This document shows positions 9,225-17,068 of a DNA stretch of 30,405 bases, piece after piece (positions within the stretch are counted from its first letter, which is position 1; each line of letters opens with the position of its first letter). This stretch comes from an uncultured Pseudomonadota bacterium (lineage in GTDB: Bacteria; Pseudomonadota; Gammaproteobacteria; Steroidobacterales; Steroidobacteraceae): contig CAITAM010000274.1 of the NCBI GenBank assembly GCA_903890265.1, positions 1 through 30,405 on the forward strand. The letters are read 5' to 3'. The notes under the pieces were generated by a model. It did not search any database. It saw only the letters and a program-made list of their open reading frames with translations, and was not told the DNA's origin. A program made the translations under genes and the position numbers.

Positions 9225-10092
9225 GCTCGCCACCGGCCGCGTGCAACCGCTCGGCCAGCGCGTTTACCTGCGCGGCCGACAGCACCGGCCACGCGCCGGC
9301 CGCGTCGCTCCACAGGGCCCGCAGGCAGTCAAACAGCGTCACCAGCGGCTCGAAGGCCTGCGGCGCCGTGCGCGTCGCCTTGCCGTAACCGTCGAGCAGC
9401 GCGGTGCGCGCCGGTGAATCGAGGTCCTGGTAGCTGGCGTAGGCCGCGAGATCAAGCCAGGGGTCGCCGAAGGCGGCGAATTCCCAGTCCAGGAAACGCA
9501 GCGGCGGGCCGAGCACGAGGTTGCCGTGGTGCAGGTCGTGATGGCAGAGCGCGAGACCCGCCGGCCGGTACAGCGCCACCGCCCGGCGCAGAGCGGTGGC
9601 CACCACCGGCCGAGGCACGGGCACGTCCGCCGGCGGCGGCCGCTCAAGGTACTCGGCGAGCGCATCGAGCACGTCGAAGCGGGCAATACCGGCCGGTACC
9701 GGTAGGGCGTGCAGCCCGGCCAGCCGCTCGCCGACCGTTGCGCAGAAGTCACGCTGACGCGCCACCTCGCGCGCCGGGCTGCCGCTCGCCTCGAACTCGG
9801 TAACGAGGACACCGCTCGCCGGATCGGCATGCACGATCACCGGCGCGTAGCCGGCCTGGGCGGCGCGTCGGTGCAGGTCCAGCTCGCGGGACCGGTCGAC
9901 GCCGAGCGCGGTGTCGTGCCCTAGCGATGCGCGCACGACCCAGTCGACGCCGTCGCTCCGGATGCGCCAGCTGGTGTTCGTGCTGCCGGTGCGCAGATGC
10001 TCGCCATGCTGCAGCGCGCGAACGGCGCGCCGCCCGGCCGCAAAGGCATCGAGTGCCGCGACGATGATCGCGGGCAAATCAGTGCCTGGCAC
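9205..10092 (-). CDS. Aminoglycoside phosphotransferase/choline-kinase-like protein
   Basis: 295 residues from the proposed GTG start. It has the kinase-like (APH) fold: a nucleotide-binding N-lobe with TGSTNTSWRI at 35-44, the catalytic loop CHHDLHHGN at 183-191 (Asp186 catalytic, Asn191 metal ligand), and the metal-binding FLDWEFA at 200-206 (Asp202). The short HDLHHGN loop and the DPWLDLAAYASY segment resemble the LicA/choline-ethanolamine kinase branch more than resistance enzymes, so a small-molecule kinase is more likely than antibiotic modification. The start is uncertain. ATGs at 10230 and 10203 also keep the frame, but the first coincides with the divergent phzF start. I favour GTG 10092 (or TTG 10077), just downstream of a TACTAT element. 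It is first in the minus-strand operon. Confidence 0.75.
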   Translation of the reverse strand: MPGTDLPAIIVAALDAFAAGRRAVRALQHGEHLRTGSTNTSWRIRSDGVDWVVRASLGHDTALGVDRSRELDLHRRAAQAGYAPVIVHADPASGVLVTEFEASGSPAREVARQRDFCATVGERLAGLHALPVPAGIARFDVLDALAEYLERPPPADVPVPRPVVATALRRAVALYRPAGLALCHHDLHHGNLVLGPPLRFLDWEFAAFGDPWLDLAAYASYQDLDSPARTALLDGYGKATRTAPQAFEPLVTLFDCLRALWSDAAGAWPVLSAAQVNALAERLHAAGGEPATLQG

Positions 10093-10134
10093 GGTAAATG
10101 GTCCGTCTACGGGTAGCAGTACGCATGCAGCAAT

Positions 10135-10140
10135 AGTACC
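10135..10140 (-). promoter_or_regulatory. Possible -10 element (TACTAT) for the phosphotransferase operon
   Basis: On the minus strand a TACTAT hexamer lies about 45 bases before the proposed GTG start at 10092, in the 136-base divergent region facing phzF. No good -35 sits at 16-18 bases, so this is weak evidence. Nothing clear was found for the phzF promoter on the other strand. Confidence 0.25.
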
Positions 10141-10228
10141 CTGCGGCGAACCGCTCGCCGGTTGGCCCCGCTCCGGGACCGGCCGCGATTTGCTCGAGCG
10201 CATTGCGTGGTCGCAAAGGATCAGGCCC

Positions 10229-11137
10229 ATGCCGAGTCGTACAGTCAGATTGTTTCAGATCGACGTGTTCACGGATCGTCTGTTTGCAGGCAACCCGGCC
10301 GGGGTCGTGCTCGGCGCGGAGCGGTTGGACGAGCAGGAGATGCAGGCGATCGCGCGCGAACTCGCCAACTCCGACTCCGCCTTCGTGCTGCCGGCGTCGG
10401 CCGCCGATCACGACGTGCACCTGCGTTTCTTCACGCCCACCCGCGAGGTGGGCTTCGTCGGCCACGCCTCCGTGGCCGCCCACGTCGCGCGCCTCGCCGC
10501 CGGCGAGTGCCAGCCCGGCCGCCTGCGGCAGCGCTCGCGCTCCGGCGTCTTCGACGTGAACGTGGAAGGCTCGGCCACCGCACCGTCGGTCACGGTCGCC
10601 TTCCCGGCACCCGCCGAACCGGTACCGGTCACCGACGCCATGCGGCACAAACTGCTCGATATCCTCGGCCTCGACTCGGCGGCACTGGACAGCCACTGCC
10701 CGCCCGCCGTGATCGGCAAGTCGAGCACCCGGCTGCTCCTCGGCCTGCGCTCGGCCGATCAGCTGGCGGCACTCAATCCCGATTTCGATGCGCTGAAGCG
10801 GCTCACGCCGCACGTCGGCGCCGACGGGTATTTCCTGTTCGTGCGCAACGCGCACGGCCCGGCGACCACCGAGTCGAGGATGTTCTGCCCGGTGATCGGT
10901 ATCCCCGAGGACCCGGTCAGCGGCAACGCCCATGGCATGCTCGGCGCCTATCTCGTGCAGCACGGCCTGCTGCCGCTTGAGCAGGGCAAGGCGTCGTTCA
11001 CCGGCTTTCAGGGCCGCTCGCTGCGCCGGCCCGGCGAGGTTCGGGTCACGGTTGAGACGGATGCCGGCCGCGCCAGTCGCGTCTCGATCAGCGGCACGGC
11101 GCGAATCGTCTATTCGACGGAGCTCGCCCTGTCCTGA
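10229..11137 (+). CDS. PhzF-family isomerase/epimerase-like protein
   Basis: 302 residues with the duplicated diaminopimelate-epimerase-like fold of the PhzF/YddE family. Landmarks are FQIDVFTDRLFAGNPAGVV at 9-27, the FFTPTREVGFVGHAS block at 67-81, and the C-terminal phosphate/substrate loop GIPEDPVSGNAHGM at 224-237. In phenazine-producing PhzF a glutamate in NxSE acts as general acid/base; here the equivalent position is aspartate (Asp49 in ANSDSAFV). There are no phenazine genes nearby, so phenazine synthesis is not implied; most homologues have unknown substrates. The start ATG at 10229 has AAAGGA at 10215-10220, eight bases upstream; the longer frame to 9911 is rejected. It is transcribed alone, facing away from the phosphotransferase operon. 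Confidence 0.88.
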   Translation: MPSRTVRLFQIDVFTDRLFAGNPAGVVLGAERLDEQEMQAIARELANSDSAFVLPASAADHDVHLRFFTPTREVGFVGHASVAAHVARLAAGECQPGRLRQRSRSGVFDVNVEGSATAPSVTVAFPAPAEPVPVTDAMRHKLLDILGLDSAALDSHCPPAVIGKSSTRLLLGLRSADQLAALNPDFDALKRLTPHVGADGYFLFVRNAHGPATTESRMFCPVIGIPEDPVSGNAHGMLGAYLVQHGLLPLEQGKASFTGFQGRSLRRPGEVRVTVETDAGRASRVSISGTARIVYSTELALS

Positions 11138-11156
11138 CCGGCCAGATCCCGCGCCG

Positions 11157-11720
11157 TCAGGCCCAGTCCGCGCGCCATTTGATGCTGCAGCCGAGACTGG
11201 GCGCCTGTGCCGCCGCGGGCGGCTCCCCGGCGAGGACCGCAACGCACGCGGCGTCAAGGTCGGCGCCGGTGACCGGCACGCCATTGCCCGGCCGGCTGGC
11301 GTCGTACTGGCCGCGGTAGGCCAGCCGGCCGGCGCGGTCGTAGAGGAAGAAATCCGGCGTGCAGACCGCGCCGTAGGCGAGTGCCACCTCCTGCGTGGCG
11401 TCATGCAGGTACGGAAACGCGAGCTTGAACTCCGCCGCGAGCGCCGCCATCCGCTGCGGCGCATCGGCCGGGTAGGCCACCAGGTCGTTTGCACTGATCG
11501 CGATGACGTCGACACCGCGTCGCTGCCAGTCATTGGCGCGCTCGGCGAACGACGGCAGGATGTGCACCACGTAGGGACAGTGGTTGCAGATAAACGCGAC
11601 GAGCAGCGGCCGGCCCCGGTCGCGGTTCACCAGCACGTGGCGGCGCCCATCGCCATCGATGAGGGCGGTATCCGGCACGGCGCTGCCGAGCGCCGGCATG
11701 CGCGACTCGCGCCTAGCCAT
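11157..11720 (-). CDS. Thioredoxin-fold (AhpC/TSA-like) redox protein
   Basis: 187 residues of the thioredoxin/peroxiredoxin superfamily, matching the Prx-like group often annotated as thioredoxin family protein. FICNHCPYV at 43-51 holds a CxxC-type pair (Cys45, Cys48), AVCTPDFFLYD at 118-128 contains Cys120 and the cis-proline Pro122, and a final GCSIKWR at 177-183 adds Cys178. There is no signal peptide, so it is cytoplasmic. The ATG at 11720 overlaps the stop of the metallo-hydrolase gene by 8 bases, so the two are probably co-translated. Family members are uncharacterised; a thiol-disulfide or peroxidase role is inference. The gene ends 19 bases from the convergent phzF stop, with no terminator visible. 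Confidence 0.88.
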   Translation of the reverse strand: MARRESRMPALGSAVPDTALIDGDGRRHVLVNRDRGRPLLVAFICNHCPYVVHILPSFAERANDWQRRGVDVIAISANDLVAYPADAPQRMAALAAEFKLAFPYLHDATQEVALAYGAVCTPDFFLYDRAGRLAYRGQYDASRPGNGVPVTGADLDAACVAVLAGEPPAAAQAPSLGCSIKWRADWA

Positions 11721-12588
11721 CCGCCGCCTCGCGCAGCGACCACCGGTCCGCGTCGCGCGCCACCCGGCCCTCTTCCTCGAGCTTGATGAGGTGCGCCTCC
11801 AGCGAGTAGGCGGCCCACGTTTTCAGCGAGCCCGGCAGCACGGCGTACACCGTATCGACCAGCTCGCCGACCGTGGCGGGGGGACCGGCACGAAGTGCCG
11901 TGACGACCTGCGCCTCACGCTCCATCCGGTGGCGCACGAGGTCGTCCAGCACGCGCGCGGGCTGGCTCAGCCGCGGTCCGTGGCCTGGCATGAGCTCGGT
12001 AAGCTCCATCGCGCGCAGGCGCGCCAGCGAGGCGAGGTAGTCACGCATGCTGCCGTCTGGCGCGAGGATCACGGGTGACGTCGTGCCAAGGACGTGGTCG
12101 CCCGTGAAGACCAGCCCCTCTTCCTCCAGGAACCAGCAGACGTGGTTGGACGCATGCCCGGGTGTCGGTACGGCGCGCAGCGTCCAGCCATCGCCGGCGA
12201 CACGCGTGCCGTCCAGAACGACGAGGTCGGAGGCAAAGCTCGCATCCTGAAACTCCGGGTGTGCGCTTACACGACCGACCCGCGGTGCGGAAAAGCGCGC
12301 CGCCAGCGGCGCAGTGCCGGGCGAGTGATCGATATGCGTGTGCGTGACGAGGAGTGCCGCCAGTCGTCGACCGCCAATGGCCGACACCAGCGCCTCGAGG
12401 TGCGCCGGATGCCCGGGTCCGGCGTCGACGATGGCCACGTCACGACCCGCCGGCCCGCCGCAGACGAGGTAGGTGTTGGTGCCCGGCCCGGTCATCGGCC
12501 CGCCATTCGGCGCGGTCACCCGGCTTACGCGGTCAGTCAGCGTTACCAGTCGCCCGGGCGTGAAATCCGTGTCCGTCGTGCGGCTCAT
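11713..12588 (-). CDS. Metallo-beta-lactamase-fold hydrolase, LACTB2-like
   Basis: 291 residues. The di-metal signature THTHIDH is at 82-88 (His83, His85, Asp87, His88), with His145 in TPGHASNH, Asp164 in FTGDHVLG and His203 in PGHGP completing the site. The C-terminal part (about 220-285) with LEAHLIKLEEEGRV looks like the winged-helix domain that follows the MBL fold in LACTB2-type proteins. Human LACTB2 is an endoribonuclease; bacterial members have no settled substrate. The start ATG at 12588 lies 10 bases after the SulP stop, giving an operon; the longer frame to 12651 would overlap SulP and was rejected. It overlaps the downstream thioredoxin-like gene by 8 bases. Confidence 0.9.
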   Translation of the reverse strand: MSRTTDTDFTPGRLVTLTDRVSRVTAPNGGPMTGPGTNTYLVCGGPAGRDVAIVDAGPGHPAHLEALVSAIGGRRLAALLVTHTHIDHSPGTAPLAARFSAPRVGRVSAHPEFQDASFASDLVVLDGTRVAGDGWTLRAVPTPGHASNHVCWFLEEEGLVFTGDHVLGTTSPVILAPDGSMRDYLASLARLRAMELTELMPGHGPRLSQPARVLDDLVRHRMEREAQVVTALRAGPPATVGELVDTVYAVLPGSLKTWAAYSLEAHLIKLEEEGRVARDADRWSLREAADG

Positions 12589-12598
12589 GCCCGGCAGT

Positions 12599-14239
12599 CT
12601 AGCGTGTCTCGCGGGCGAAGTCGGCGAGCGAGGCGTAGACCGCGCCGGCACCCAGCCGCGACAGCGTGCCCGCCCGCTCGAGCTTCTGCCGCACGTTTGG
12701 CATCACCTCGCACAGCGCAACGCGCGTACCGTGGGCCGCGAAGTCCGTGATGATCTTGTCCAGCGCCGCGACCCCGGTCGCGTCGATGAACGGCATGCGT
12801 CCGAGTCGCAGCACCAGCGTCGCAGGGCGACTCTGGCTGTGCCGGAGCGTGGCCTCGAGCTTTTCTGCCGCGGCGAAGAACACGGGCCCGTCGATCCGGT
12901 ACACGAGCGTGTCGCGCGGCAGGCGCCAGTGCGCGGCATCCGCCTCGGCCGACAGCGACTCCGTCGACTGCTCCTCGACGCTCACCGACTGCGCCATGCG
13001 CCGCATGAAGACGAGCGCCGACAGGACGACGCCGGTGTTAACCGCGACCACCAGGTCGGTCAGCACCGTCAGCGCGAACGTAATGAGGAGAATGGCGACG
13101 TCCGGCCGGGGGGCGGTCCTCGCCAGGCGGAGAAAGCGGCCGACATCGCTCATGTTCCACGCGACGACGAACAGTATTGCGGCGAGCGTCGCCAGCGGCA
13201 CGTCGGCGGCGAGCGGTGCCAGCACGACGATGACCGCGACCAGGAACAGCGAGTGCACGATGCCCGCCAGCGGACCGGTCGCGCCGTTGCGGATGTTGGT
13301 GGCGGTGCGGGCGATCGCACCGGTCGCGGCAAAGCCACCGACGAGTGGCGACAGGATGTTGGCGATGCCCTGGCCGATCAGCTCCTGATTGGAATCGTGC
13401 CGGGTACCGGCCATGCCGTCCGCGATCGTCGCCGACAGCAGCGACTCGATGGCGCCGAGCAGCGCGATCGTGAACGCCGGCCCGATCAGCCGCACGACCT
13501 GCGTGAAATCCTGCAACGGCAGGCCGAGCGGCGGCCAGCTGCGCGGAATACCGCCGAACTGCGTGCCGATGGTCGCCACGCCGCCAAAGTGCAGCGCGTG
13601 CTGCGCCAGCGTCGCCAGCACCAGCGCCACCAGTGGCGACGGCACGCGCCGCATGACTCGCGAGCCCGCAACCACGACGCAGAGGGAGCACAGGCCGACG
13701 ACCAGCGTCGGCAGGTGGGTCGTTGGCACCGCGCCGAGCAACGCGCCAAGCTGCTGGTGGAAGTGCGTACCGGCGGCAGCCGGCGTGACGCCGAGGAAGT
13801 ATTTCAGCTGGCCGACGAAGATGATCAGGCCGATGCCGGTCGTGAAGCCCACGATCACGGGATCGGGAATGTACTTCAGGACGGAGCCGAGGCGAGCGAG
13901 GCCCATGCCGACGAGCATCAGGCCGGCGAGAAAGGTCGCCACGGCCAGCCCGCCGATGCCGTGCTCGGCGGTAATGGTCGCGAGCACCGCGACAAAGGCG
14001 CCGGTCGGCCCGGAAATCTGCATGCGCGTGCCACCGAATACCGTGGTGGCCAGTCCGGCGGCAATCGCCGTGTACAGGCCCTGCTCCGGTCGCGCGCCGG
14101 ACGCGATGGCAAAGGCCATGGCCAGCGGCACCGCGACCACGCCGACGGTCAGGCCGGCAAGCAGGTTCGGCAGCCAGTGGGCGCGGCCGAGGAGACCCGC
14201 GCGCCGCGCGTCGAGGAGAGCGATCATGCTGCGGCGCAT
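12599..14239 (-). CDS. SulP family inorganic anion transporter with STAS domain
   Basis: 546 residues. The N-terminal 410 residues are largely hydrophobic, with the SulP blocks VAVPLAMAFAIASG at 35-48, YIPDPVIVGFTTGIG at 123-137, a GAIESLLSATIADG region at 262-275 that carries the conserved glutamate (Glu264), and GGFAATGAIARTATNIRNGA at 301-320. A cytoplasmic STAS domain follows at about 441-540 with FIDATGVAAL at 484-493. SulP proteins carry sulfate, bicarbonate or other anions; the substrate cannot be read from this sequence. The first ATG of the frame is 14239; a second at 14227 is possible, and neither has a good Shine-Dalgarno. It heads a three-gene minus-strand operon and is divergent from the molybdenum cofactor operon. 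Confidence 0.92.
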   Translation of the reverse strand: MRRSMIALLDARRAGLLGRAHWLPNLLAGLTVGVVAVPLAMAFAIASGARPEQGLYTAIAAGLATTVFGGTRMQISGPTGAFVAVLATITAEHGIGGLAVATFLAGLMLVGMGLARLGSVLKYIPDPVIVGFTTGIGLIIFVGQLKYFLGVTPAAAGTHFHQQLGALLGAVPTTHLPTLVVGLCSLCVVVAGSRVMRRVPSPLVALVLATLAQHALHFGGVATIGTQFGGIPRSWPPLGLPLQDFTQVVRLIGPAFTIALLGAIESLLSATIADGMAGTRHDSNQELIGQGIANILSPLVGGFAATGAIARTATNIRNGATGPLAGIVHSLFLVAVIVVLAPLAADVPLATLAAILFVVAWNMSDVGRFLRLARTAPRPDVAILLITFALTVLTDLVVAVNTGVVLSALVFMRRMAQSVSVEEQSTESLSAEADAAHWRLPRDTLVYRIDGPVFFAAAEKLEATLRHSQSRPATLVLRLGRMPFIDATGVAALDKIITDFAAHGTRVALCEVMPNVRQKLERAGTLSRLGAGAVYASLADFARETR

Positions 14240-14301
14240 GGTAGCCGGAGGGGACGGCGGGCCGGTAGCGCCGGCCGATCTCCTGAATGAACACTCGCGA
14301 A

Positions 14302-14331
14302 TTACACAACGCGCGGCCGGGCATTTAAGAT
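14302..14331 (+). promoter_or_regulatory. Weak candidate promoter for the molybdenum cofactor operon
   Basis: In the 143-base divergent region between SulP and the exported-protein gene, a TAAGAT (14326-14331) lies in the most AT-rich patch, with TTACAC (14302-14307) 18 bases upstream. The match to sigma-70 hexamers is poor, and the call rests mostly on position. I see no molybdate-responsive (ModE-like) or Moco-riboswitch structure in this gap. Confidence 0.25.
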
Positions 14332-14382
14332 GGAGCGGTCCCGCCAGTCGGGCCCACCATTCTCATTACCCCGGGGTTGCTC

Positions 14383-14784
14383 ATGCCGTTCCGTCACCGC
14401 TCCCTTGCCGCCGTCGGCGGTCTTGCCCTTCTCCTTGCCGCCAGCGTCTGCGAGGCAAGCTGCCTTGCGCCCACCGCTCCGGGCACCTTCCCGGACGGCA
14501 CGACGGCCAGCCTCGAGGAAATGGTTGCCGGCCAGAAGAGTGTCAAGGAATTCATTGCCCAGGCCGACCAGTACATCGACTGCGTGAGCAGCGAGACGCC
14601 GAAGTACGATCCGAAGAAGTCGTACTCGGACAAGGAAAAGGAAACGATGGCGGCCACACAGGCGGCTGCCCAGAAGAAGATCGACGCCGTTGAAACGGAC
14701 AAGACGGCCGTGGCCGAGCGCTTCAACGTGCAGCTGCGCGCCTACAAGGCACGGGCTGCGGCGGCATCCGCTCCGAAGAACTGA
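14383..14784 (+). CDS. Small exported protein of unknown function
   Basis: 133 residues. A signal peptide is clear: basic RHR, a hydrophobic stretch at about 8-22, and a likely signal peptidase I site after Ala25 (CEA-SC). The mature part is about 108 residues, rich in Lys, Ala and Glu, with two cysteines (Cys27, Cys67), a PDGTTASLEEMVAGQKSVKEF segment split over 37-57, and a predicted helical C-terminal half. Repeated Lys and Gln codons (AAGAAG) make it less GC-rich than its neighbours. I recall similar uncharacterised periplasmic proteins with the EM-x3-QK-x-VK pattern in Pseudomonadota, but give no function. The ATG at 14383 is preferred over the TTG at 14377. Its TGA shares a base with the moeA ATG (TGATG), so the two are translationally coupled. 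Confidence 0.8.
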   Translation: MPFRHRSLAAVGGLALLLAASVCEASCLAPTAPGTFPDGTTASLEEMVAGQKSVKEFIAQADQYIDCVSSETPKYDPKKSYSDKEKETMAATQAAAQKKIDAVETDKTAVAERFNVQLRAYKARAAAASAPKN

Positions 14785-15977
14785 TGTTTCTGCCCGGCGA
14801 TGCCGACCAGGCCATCCTGGCATCGCTCGGCCCCCGTCCGGGCACCGAGCACGTGGACCTGCGCGAGGCGCAGGGCCGCGTGCTCGCGGCCGACATTCAC
14901 GGCGATATCGATCAGCCGCCCTTTGACCGGGTGGCGATGGATGGCATCGCGATCCAGGCCGCACGGTACGCGGGCGGGCAGCGGCGGTTTCGTATCGCGC
15001 ACACGCAGGCCGCGGGCAGCGCACCCCGGGACCTGACCGACGGCGAAGCCTGCATCGAGATCATGACCGGGGCGGCGCTGCCGCCCGGGGTCGATGCCGT
15101 CATTCCGGTTGAGCGGCTGCGGATCGCAGACCGGCTGGCCGAGGTCGACGACGGCCTTACCGTGGTGCCCAGCGCCAACGTCCATCCGCGGGGCTCCGAC
15201 CAGCGCGCCGGTGACCGGGTTCTGGCGGCGGGCACGCGTCTTGGCGCGCCCGAGATCGCGATCCTGGCCTCCGCGGGTGCCGCCCGGGTGCCGGTGACCC
15301 GCCAGCCGAGGGTCGCGGTCATCTCGACCGGCGACGAGCTCGTCGATCCGGCCGCCGTGCCGCTGCCGTGGCAGGTCCGCCGCTCCAACGTGTTCGCGAT
15401 GCTGGCGGCGCTCAGCGCGCGCGGCTACCGGGCGGTCAGCGACCATCATCTCGCCGATGAGCTGCCGGAGATCACTGCACGACTGGCCGCCCTGCTGCCG
15501 ACGGTGGATGTGCTCGTGTTGTCCGGCGGTGTGTCCGCGGGCCTTTTTGACCACGTCCCGGCGGCGCTGGCCGCGGCGGGTGTCGAGCAGATTTTCCATA
15601 AGGTCGCGCAACGACCCGGCCGACCGCTCTGGTTTGGCAGGGCCCGTTCGGGGTGCCTGGTCTTCGGCCTGCCCGGCAATCCCGTCTCGACCCTGATCTG
15701 CCTGACCCGTTACGTCCTGCCGACTCTTGCGCGGCTCGAGGGGGCACCGGAGCAGGTCGCCCGCATTCCGCTCGCCGCCCGCGTGGCGTCGCTGCGCGAA
15801 CTCTCGCTGTTCATGCCGGTCACCCGCCGGGGCGGACCCGCCGGTGACGAGGCGGTGCCCCGGCCGACCCACGGCTCGGGGGACTTTTCTTCGCTGGCAG
15901 GGACCACGGGCTTCGTCGAAATCGGGCCGCAGGCGGCGGCAGAAGCCGGATCGCTCGCGCCGATCTATCATTGGTGA
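14784..15977 (+). CDS. moeA: Molybdopterin molybdenumtransferase MoeA
   Basis: 397 residues, normal for MoeA, which inserts molybdate into adenylylated molybdopterin. Landmarks are PPFDRVAMDGIAI at 45-57, EIMTGAALPPG at 92-102, STGDEL at 181-186, SGGVSAGLFD at 247-256, and GLPGNPVST at 295-303, followed by the C-terminal barrel domain with HGSGDFSSLAG. The segment that is usually IKPGKP reads AQRPGRP (275-281), which together with the RVAMDGIA block puts it in a variant MoeA subgroup. It overlaps the exported-protein gene by one base (TGATG) and is followed by moaA after one base, so it is in the middle of a translationally coupled operon. The same operon supplies its substrate through MoaA, MoaC, MoaD and MoaE. 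Confidence 0.93.
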   Translation: MFLPGDADQAILASLGPRPGTEHVDLREAQGRVLAADIHGDIDQPPFDRVAMDGIAIQAARYAGGQRRFRIAHTQAAGSAPRDLTDGEACIEIMTGAALPPGVDAVIPVERLRIADRLAEVDDGLTVVPSANVHPRGSDQRAGDRVLAAGTRLGAPEIAILASAGAARVPVTRQPRVAVISTGDELVDPAAVPLPWQVRRSNVFAMLAALSARGYRAVSDHHLADELPEITARLAALLPTVDVLVLSGGVSAGLFDHVPAALAAAGVEQIFHKVAQRPGRPLWFGRARSGCLVFGLPGNPVSTLICLTRYVLPTLARLEGAPEQVARIPLAARVASLRELSLFMPVTRRGGPAGDEAVPRPTHGSGDFSSLAGTTGFVEIGPQAAAEAGSLAPIYHW

Positions 15978-15978
15978 C

Positions 15979-17046
15979 ATGACACACGAATTTCCTCTTG
16001 CCGGGCCGGGTCCGGCCGCGGGCCCCGCACGGCTGCGCGGCCCGCGGGATCTGTTGAATCGCCCGCTGCACGACCTGCGTATCTCGGTCATGGACCGGTG
16101 CAACTTCCGCTGCCCGTACTGCATGCCGAAGTCGGAGTACCACGAGAACTACCGCTTCCTTCGCTCCGACGAGCGCCTCTCGTTCGCCGAGATCGTGCGC
16201 CTCGCCCGGCAGTTCGTCGCACTCGGTGTCGTCAAGCTGCGCCTGACCGGCGGCGAACCGCTGCTGCGCTCCAACCTCGCGGAGCTGGTCGGCGACCTGA
16301 CGACACTGCCCGGTGTCCGGGACCTCGCCCTGACCACGAACGGCGTGCTGCTGGCCCGGCACGCGGAGGAGCTCGCGGCCAACGGCCTTCGCCGCGTGAC
16401 CGTCAGCCTCGACAGCCTCGACCCTGACGTCTTCGCACGAATGAGCGGCGGGCTCGGCAGCGTCGAGTCCGTGCTCGAGGGAATCGAGGCCGCGCGTCTC
16501 GCAGGCCTCGCGCCGATCAAGGTGAACGCCGTCGTCCAGGCCGGCGTCAACGACCACACGGTACTGCCGCTGATCGAGCGCTTCCGGGGCACCGGCGTCA
16601 TCGTCCGGCTGATCGAATACATGGACGTCGGCAATCGCAACGCCTGGGACCCGCGCTCGGTCGTCACCGCGCAGACGCTGCGCGATACGATCCATGCGCG
16701 CTGGCCGCTCTCGCCCGTCGACCAGAATTACCCCGGGGAGGTCGCCGCCCGCTACCGCTTTGATGACGGCGCCGGCGAGGTGGGCTTTATCTCCTCCGTC
16801 AGCCAGCCCTTCTGCGGCAGCTGCAGCCGGGCCCGCCTGTCATCGAACGGCACGCTGTATACGTGCCTGTTCGCGACGGATGGCCTCGATCTGCGCGCCG
16901 CCCTGCGCGGCGGCGCCGATGACGATGCGCTGCGCCAGATGATCGCGGAACGCTGGCGCCTGCGCAGCGACCGCTACTCCGAGGATCGGGACGCCCTGCG
17001 CAAGACCGCGCAGCGGAAGGTCGAGATGTACCACATCGGTGGCTGA
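15979..17046 (+). CDS. moaA: GTP 3',8-cyclase MoaA
   Basis: 355 residues. MoaA is a radical-SAM enzyme that rearranges GTP to 3',8-cyclo-GTP, the first step of molybdenum cofactor synthesis. The SAM cluster ligands are Cys41, Cys45 and Cys48 (CNFRCPYC). The C-terminal substrate-binding cluster is held by Cys279, Cys282 and Cys296 (CGSC...TC spaced C-x2-C-x13-C), and the chain ends in Gly-Gly, the conserved C-terminal tail needed for catalysis. LTGGEPLLR and TTNGVLL motifs are also present. The ATG at 15979 follows the moeA stop by one base; the longer frame to 15727 lies inside moeA and is rejected. A 22-base gap leads to moaC-mobA. Confidence 0.96.
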   Translation: MTHEFPLAGPGPAAGPARLRGPRDLLNRPLHDLRISVMDRCNFRCPYCMPKSEYHENYRFLRSDERLSFAEIVRLARQFVALGVVKLRLTGGEPLLRSNLAELVGDLTTLPGVRDLALTTNGVLLARHAEELAANGLRRVTVSLDSLDPDVFARMSGGLGSVESVLEGIEAARLAGLAPIKVNAVVQAGVNDHTVLPLIERFRGTGVIVRLIEYMDVGNRNAWDPRSVVTAQTLRDTIHARWPLSPVDQNYPGEVAARYRFDDGAGEVGFISSVSQPFCGSCSRARLSSNGTLYTCLFATDGLDLRAALRGGADDDALRQMIAERWRLRSDRYSEDRDALRKTAQRKVEMYHIGG

Positions 17047-17058
17047 GGCCACCCGAAC

Positions 17059-17062
17059 GGAG
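17059..17062 (+). promoter_or_regulatory. Shine-Dalgarno GGAG setting the moaC-mobA start
   Basis: GGAG lies six bases before the ATG at 17069. It supports that codon over an in-frame GTG at 17039 that would overlap the end of moaA. Confidence 0.65.
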
Positions 17063-17068
17063 CCGTCG

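Noticed and set aside
9205..10092. Aminoglycoside resistance gene
   Set aside because: The APH fold is shared by many small-molecule kinases; the motifs look closer to choline-kinase-like proteins and there is no mobile element.
9911..10228. N-terminal extension of the PhzF-like protein
   Set aside because: The frame is open upstream to 9911 but overlaps the phosphotransferase gene on the other strand and has no family similarity; the ATG at 10229 has a good ribosome-binding site.
10093..10230. ATG start at 10230 for the phosphotransferase gene
   Set aside because: It is the antiparallel image of the phzF start codon region and leaves no room for promoters; the added residues do not resemble the family.
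10229..11137. Phenazine biosynthesis
   Set aside because: Only a PhzF-family fold is present; no phzA-E or phzG and the catalytic residue differs.
12473..14290. Open frame of 605 codons on the plus strand
   Set aside because: Antisense to SulP, which shows clear membrane and STAS motifs; this frame is Arg/Gln/Asp-rich with no domain.
14240..14382. Molybdenum-cofactor riboswitch or ModE site before the Moco operon
   Set aside because: I could not find the conserved stems of the Moco RNA motif nor a ModE-type inverted repeat in this short gap.
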